From: Thermoleophilia bacterium
GTDB lineage: Bacteria > Actinomycetota > Thermoleophilia > Gaiellales > Gaiellaceae
Length of the DNA: 7,980 nt
Direction of reading: 5' to 3'
Assembly: GCA_029858755.1 (NCBI GenBank)
Contig: JAOUEK010000073.1
Location: 1 to 7,980 of the forward strand
A program made the translations under genes and the position numbers. A model generated the notes under the pieces. That model had not been told where the DNA came from and made no database searches. It saw only the letters and a program-made list of their open reading frames with translations. Shown piece after piece: positions 5,989-7,980 of the stretch; position 1 is the stretch's first letter; the number at the start of each line of letters is the position of its first letter.

Positions 5989-7197
5989 ATGAGCACTGCA
6001 GGCGACCGCATCGTCGTCGTGGGCGGGGGCATCCTCGGGCTCGCCACCGCCCGCGAGCTGGCGCTGCGGCAGCCAGCGGCCACGGTCACCGTGCTGGAGA
6101 AGGAGCACGCCGTCGGGCTCCACCAGACGGGGCGCTCGAGCGGCGTCGTGCACCGGGGCGTGTACTACGAGCCGGGCTCCCTCAAGGCCCGCCTCTGCGT
6201 CGCAGGCGCCGAGGCGCTGCTGCGCTACTGCGACGAGCGGGGGATCGAGGTCCTCCGCTGCGGCAAGGTCGTGGTGGCGACGAGCGAGGAGGAGTTGCCG
6301 CGGCTCGCCGAGCTCGAGCGGCGGAGCGTCGCCAACGGCGTCCCCCGGGTGGAGCGGATCGGCACGGAGCGGCTGCGCGAGCTGGAGCCGCACGTCGCGG
6401 GGGTTGCCGCGCTGCACTCGCCCGAGACCGCGGTCGTCGACTTCGGCGCCGTCGCCGTGGCGCTCGCCACCGATGTCAGGGCCTCCGGCGGCGAGGTCCT
6501 GACCGGGCGCGAGGTGACCGAGCTCGAGCGCCGACCGCGATCGGTGATCCTTCGCACACGCGACGGTGGCGGGCTGGAGGCGGCGCACGCCGTCGTCTGT
6601 GCAGGCGTCCAGGCCGACCGGCTCGCCTCGCTCTCCGGCGGCGCCCGGGAGCCACGCATCGTCCCCTTCCGCGGCGACTACCTGCTGCTCCGCCCCGAGG
6701 CCCGGCACCTCGTCCGCGGGCTCGTCTACCCGGTCCCCGACCCGGCCTTCCCCTTCCTCGGCGTGCACACGACGGTGCGCCCGGACGGCGAGGTCTGGCT
6801 CGGCCCGAACGCCGTGCTCGCATTCGCGCGCGAGCGCTACGGGCGCTTCGCCGCCCGTCCGTTCGACGCCTGGGATGCGGTCACGGCGCCCGGGCTGCGC
6901 TCGCTCGCCAGGCGCCACTGGCGCGCAGGCTTCGCCGAGCTGGCCCGCGACCACAGCGTGCGGCTGCTGGTCGCCGAGGCGAGGCGCCTGCTCCCCGAGC
7001 TCCGGCCGTCGCACGTGACGCGAGGGCCCTCCGGCATCCGCGCGCAGGCGCTCGCGGCGGACGGCACCCTCGTCGACGACTTCGTGTTCGAGGGGGACGA
7101 ACGCGTGCTGCACGTGCGCAACGCGCCGTCGCCGGGGGCCACCTCGGCGCTCGCGATCGCGGCCGAGATCGCCGACCGCGCCCTGCAGGGGGCGTGA
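5989..7197 (+). CDS. lhgO: L-2-hydroxyglutarate oxidase/dehydrogenase (FAD-dependent, DAO family)
   Basis: 402 aa, close to E. coli LhgO (about 420). The family oxidises L-2-hydroxyglutarate to 2-oxoglutarate, removing a by-product of central metabolism or an intermediate of glutarate breakdown, with electrons going to the respiratory chain or oxygen. G12-x-G14-x-x-G17 (VGGGILGLA) and E37 (VLEKE) form the FAD Rossmann fold. Matches to E. coli LhgO recalled from memory include HQTGRSSGVVHRGVYYEPGS (45-64), PFRGDYLLL, YPVPDPAFPFLGVH, GPNAVLAF, RAQALAADGTLVDDF and the C-terminal NAPSPGATSA flavin segment. The ATG at 5989 is chosen by homology; no Shine-Dalgarno or leaderless -10 is evident, so the translation signal is unclear. 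It lies 139 nt after ETF-QO on the same strand, beyond a hairpin, so it may have its own promoter. A closely related 2-hydroxyacid or amine oxidase remains a smaller possibility. Confidence 0.88.
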   Translation: MSTAGDRIVVVGGGILGLATARELALRQPAATVTVLEKEHAVGLHQTGRSSGVVHRGVYYEPGSLKARLCVAGAEALLRYCDERGIEVLRCGKVVVATSEEELPRLAELERRSVANGVPRVERIGTERLRELEPHVAGVAALHSPETAVVDFGAVAVALATDVRASGGEVLTGREVTELERRPRSVILRTRDGGGLEAAHAVVCAGVQADRLASLSGGAREPRIVPFRGDYLLLRPEARHLVRGLVYPVPDPAFPFLGVHTTVRPDGEVWLGPNAVLAFARERYGRFAARPFDAWDAVTAPGLRSLARRHWRAGFAELARDHSVRLLVAEARRLLPELRPSHVTRGPSGIRAQALAADGTLVDDFVFEGDERVLHVRNAPSPGATSALAIAAEIADRALQGA

Positions 7198-7212
7198 TCG
7201 AGACAGGTCGGC

Positions 7213-7232
7213 GGGCGCGGCTGATCCGCCCC
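7213..7232. terminator. Weak hairpin between convergent lhgO and M48 genes
   Basis: GGG (7213-7215) plus GCGG (7217-7220) can pair with CCGC (7226-7229) plus CCC (7230-7232), giving a 7-bp stem with one bulged C and a CTGAT loop. It fills most of the 34-nt gap between the stop codons and touches the M48 stop. No T-tract. Short GC-rich stems arise often by chance at this composition, so this is only a candidate. Confidence 0.25.
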
Positions 7233-7980
7233 TACGACGGGCCCTGCGCGTCCTGCCAGGCGCGGGCCATCGCCACGCGTCGAGCGAGGCTCGGGTGCGA
7301 CTCGAGCAGCACGTACGACCAGGTCGGCGGCTCGGGGTCGCCGAGGCCGGTCTTCGCGAACTCGACGAACAGAGCGCGGGCGGACGCGGGGTCGCGGGTC
7401 GACTCCAGCGCCTTCCAGTCGGCCTCGGCCTCCATCCCGCGGCTGACCCACGCCTGCGCGGGCGACACCGCGAGCTGGTAGGCGGCGACCACGAGCAGCG
7501 CGAGCGGCACGGCCTCGGGTGTGCCGATGCCGCCGCGACCGCGCGTGAGGCGCATCACCAGCCACGCGCCCGGGAGCGCGAACAGCGCGAACCAGCCGAG
7601 CGCCTTGGGGAGATGGTCGCTCGAGTGGTGGGCGAGCTCGTGGGCCACGACCACCCGCTCGGCCCCGTCGCTGAAGCGCCCGTCGAGCAGCGTGTCCCAG
7701 AGGACGACGACGCGCGTGCCGCCGATCCCCGTCGCATACGCGTTCGCCTGACTGGTCGTGCCGCTGACCTCCTCGACCCTGATCGGGATGTCCGGGAGCC
7801 CCTGCACCCGCTCGTAGCGAGCGGCGGCGGCGAGGAGCTGTCGGTCCTCGAGCGGCGTCGTCGTCTGCAGCCAGGGAGAGACGAGGACGAACAGGGCCGC
7901 GATGCCGACGAAGACCGCGGTCCCCGGGAGCCACCACCGCTCTCCCAGCCAGCCGGCGAGCGCCATCACCACGAGCAGCG
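7232..7980 (-). CDS. M48 family (Ste24/HtpX-like) membrane zinc metallopeptidase, 5' end missing
   Basis: The frame is open through the right edge of the window: codons above the first possible start (GTG, 7970-7972) read Leu-Leu into a membrane helix. The real N-terminus therefore probably lies outside, and Ste24-type enzymes usually carry about 150 more N-terminal residues. At least 246 aa are visible. HELAH (positions 7628-7642) is the HExxH zinc and catalytic motif, inside VVVAHELAHHSSDHL. The downstream EAEAD fits the ExxxD element that supplies the third zinc ligand. Hydrophobic segments flank the site (WWLPGTAVFVGIAALFVLV; LGWFALFALPGAWLVM; VPLALLVVAAYQLAV), giving a membrane-embedded protease. 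Just ahead of HExxH, NAYATGIGGTRVVVLWDTLL is typical of Ste24-like proteins. In bacteria such enzymes process or degrade membrane proteins. The substrate is unknown. Convergent with lhgO, 34 nt apart. Confidence 0.88.
   Translation of the reverse strand, partial: LLVVMALAGWLGERWWLPGTAVFVGIAALFVLVSPWLQTTTPLEDRQLLAAAARYERVQGLPDIPIRVEEVSGTTSQANAYATGIGGTRVVVLWDTLLDGRFSDGAERVVVAHELAHHSSDHLPKALGWFALFALPGAWLVMRLTRGRGGIGTPEAVPLALLVVAAYQLAVSPAQAWVSRGMEAEADWKALESTRDPASARALFVEFAKTGLGDPEPPTWSYVLLESHPSLARRVAMARAWQDAQGPS

Noticed and set aside
3957..6089. Long minus-strand open frame (710 aa) antisense to ETF-QO
   Set aside because: Low-complexity Arg/Ala/Gly-rich translation with no domain, entirely opposite strongly coding sequence. 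It is a codon-bias shadow.

Overview
The window is very GC-rich DNA with tightly packed genes, frequent GTG starts and a strong G/C bias at third codon positions. Two genes also have a -10 box 6-7 nt upstream of a GTG start, which suggests leaderless transcripts. EtfB is of the actinobacterial type: its AMP-loop region and its C-terminal end resemble mycobacterial FixA. Together these point to a chromosomal segment of a high-GC actinobacterium. A deep-branching class such as Thermoleophilia is possible, but that is inference. I see no mobile element, tRNA, rRNA or CRISPR array.

Layout from left to right. Positions 1-90 hold the last 29 codons of a B12-dependent acyl-CoA mutase large subunit (+). 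Positions 96-818 (-) encode an MBL-fold hydrolase that separates this gene from the B12-binding small mutase subunit at 836-1234 (+). A perfect 10-bp hairpin at 1252-1275 lies between that gene and a convergent secreted M23 peptidase at 1298-2299 (-). Divergent from the peptidase is a compact cluster etfB (2411-3187), etfA (3187-4143) and ETF-quinone oxidoreductase (4146-5849). A second, related hairpin (5872-5893) follows. Then come an L-2-hydroxyglutarate oxidase-like gene, lhgO (5989-7197, +), and, converging on it, an M48 membrane metallopeptidase (7232 to the right edge, -) whose 5' part lies outside the window. All intergenic gaps are under 150 bp.

Functional reading. The mutase interconverts methylmalonyl-CoA (or a related acyl-CoA) and succinyl-CoA at the end of propionate, odd-chain and branched-chain degradation. 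Acyl-CoA dehydrogenases upstream in such pathways pass electrons to EtfAB, and ETF-QO passes them to the membrane quinone. LhgO is another FAD enzyme that feeds electrons to the respiratory chain. The centre of the window is therefore a respiratory organic-acid and acyl-CoA oxidation module. The two peptidases and the MBL protein have no evident link to it.

The most notable observations are four. ETF-QO lacks one of the four cysteines that normally hold its [4Fe-4S] cluster. Two intergenic hairpins form a small repeat family. The split mutase is interrupted by an opposite-strand gene with only 17 bp between the divergent starts. The -10 boxes are placed for leaderless GTG transcripts. I found no convincing undescribed multi-gene system; most of this is recognisable core metabolism.
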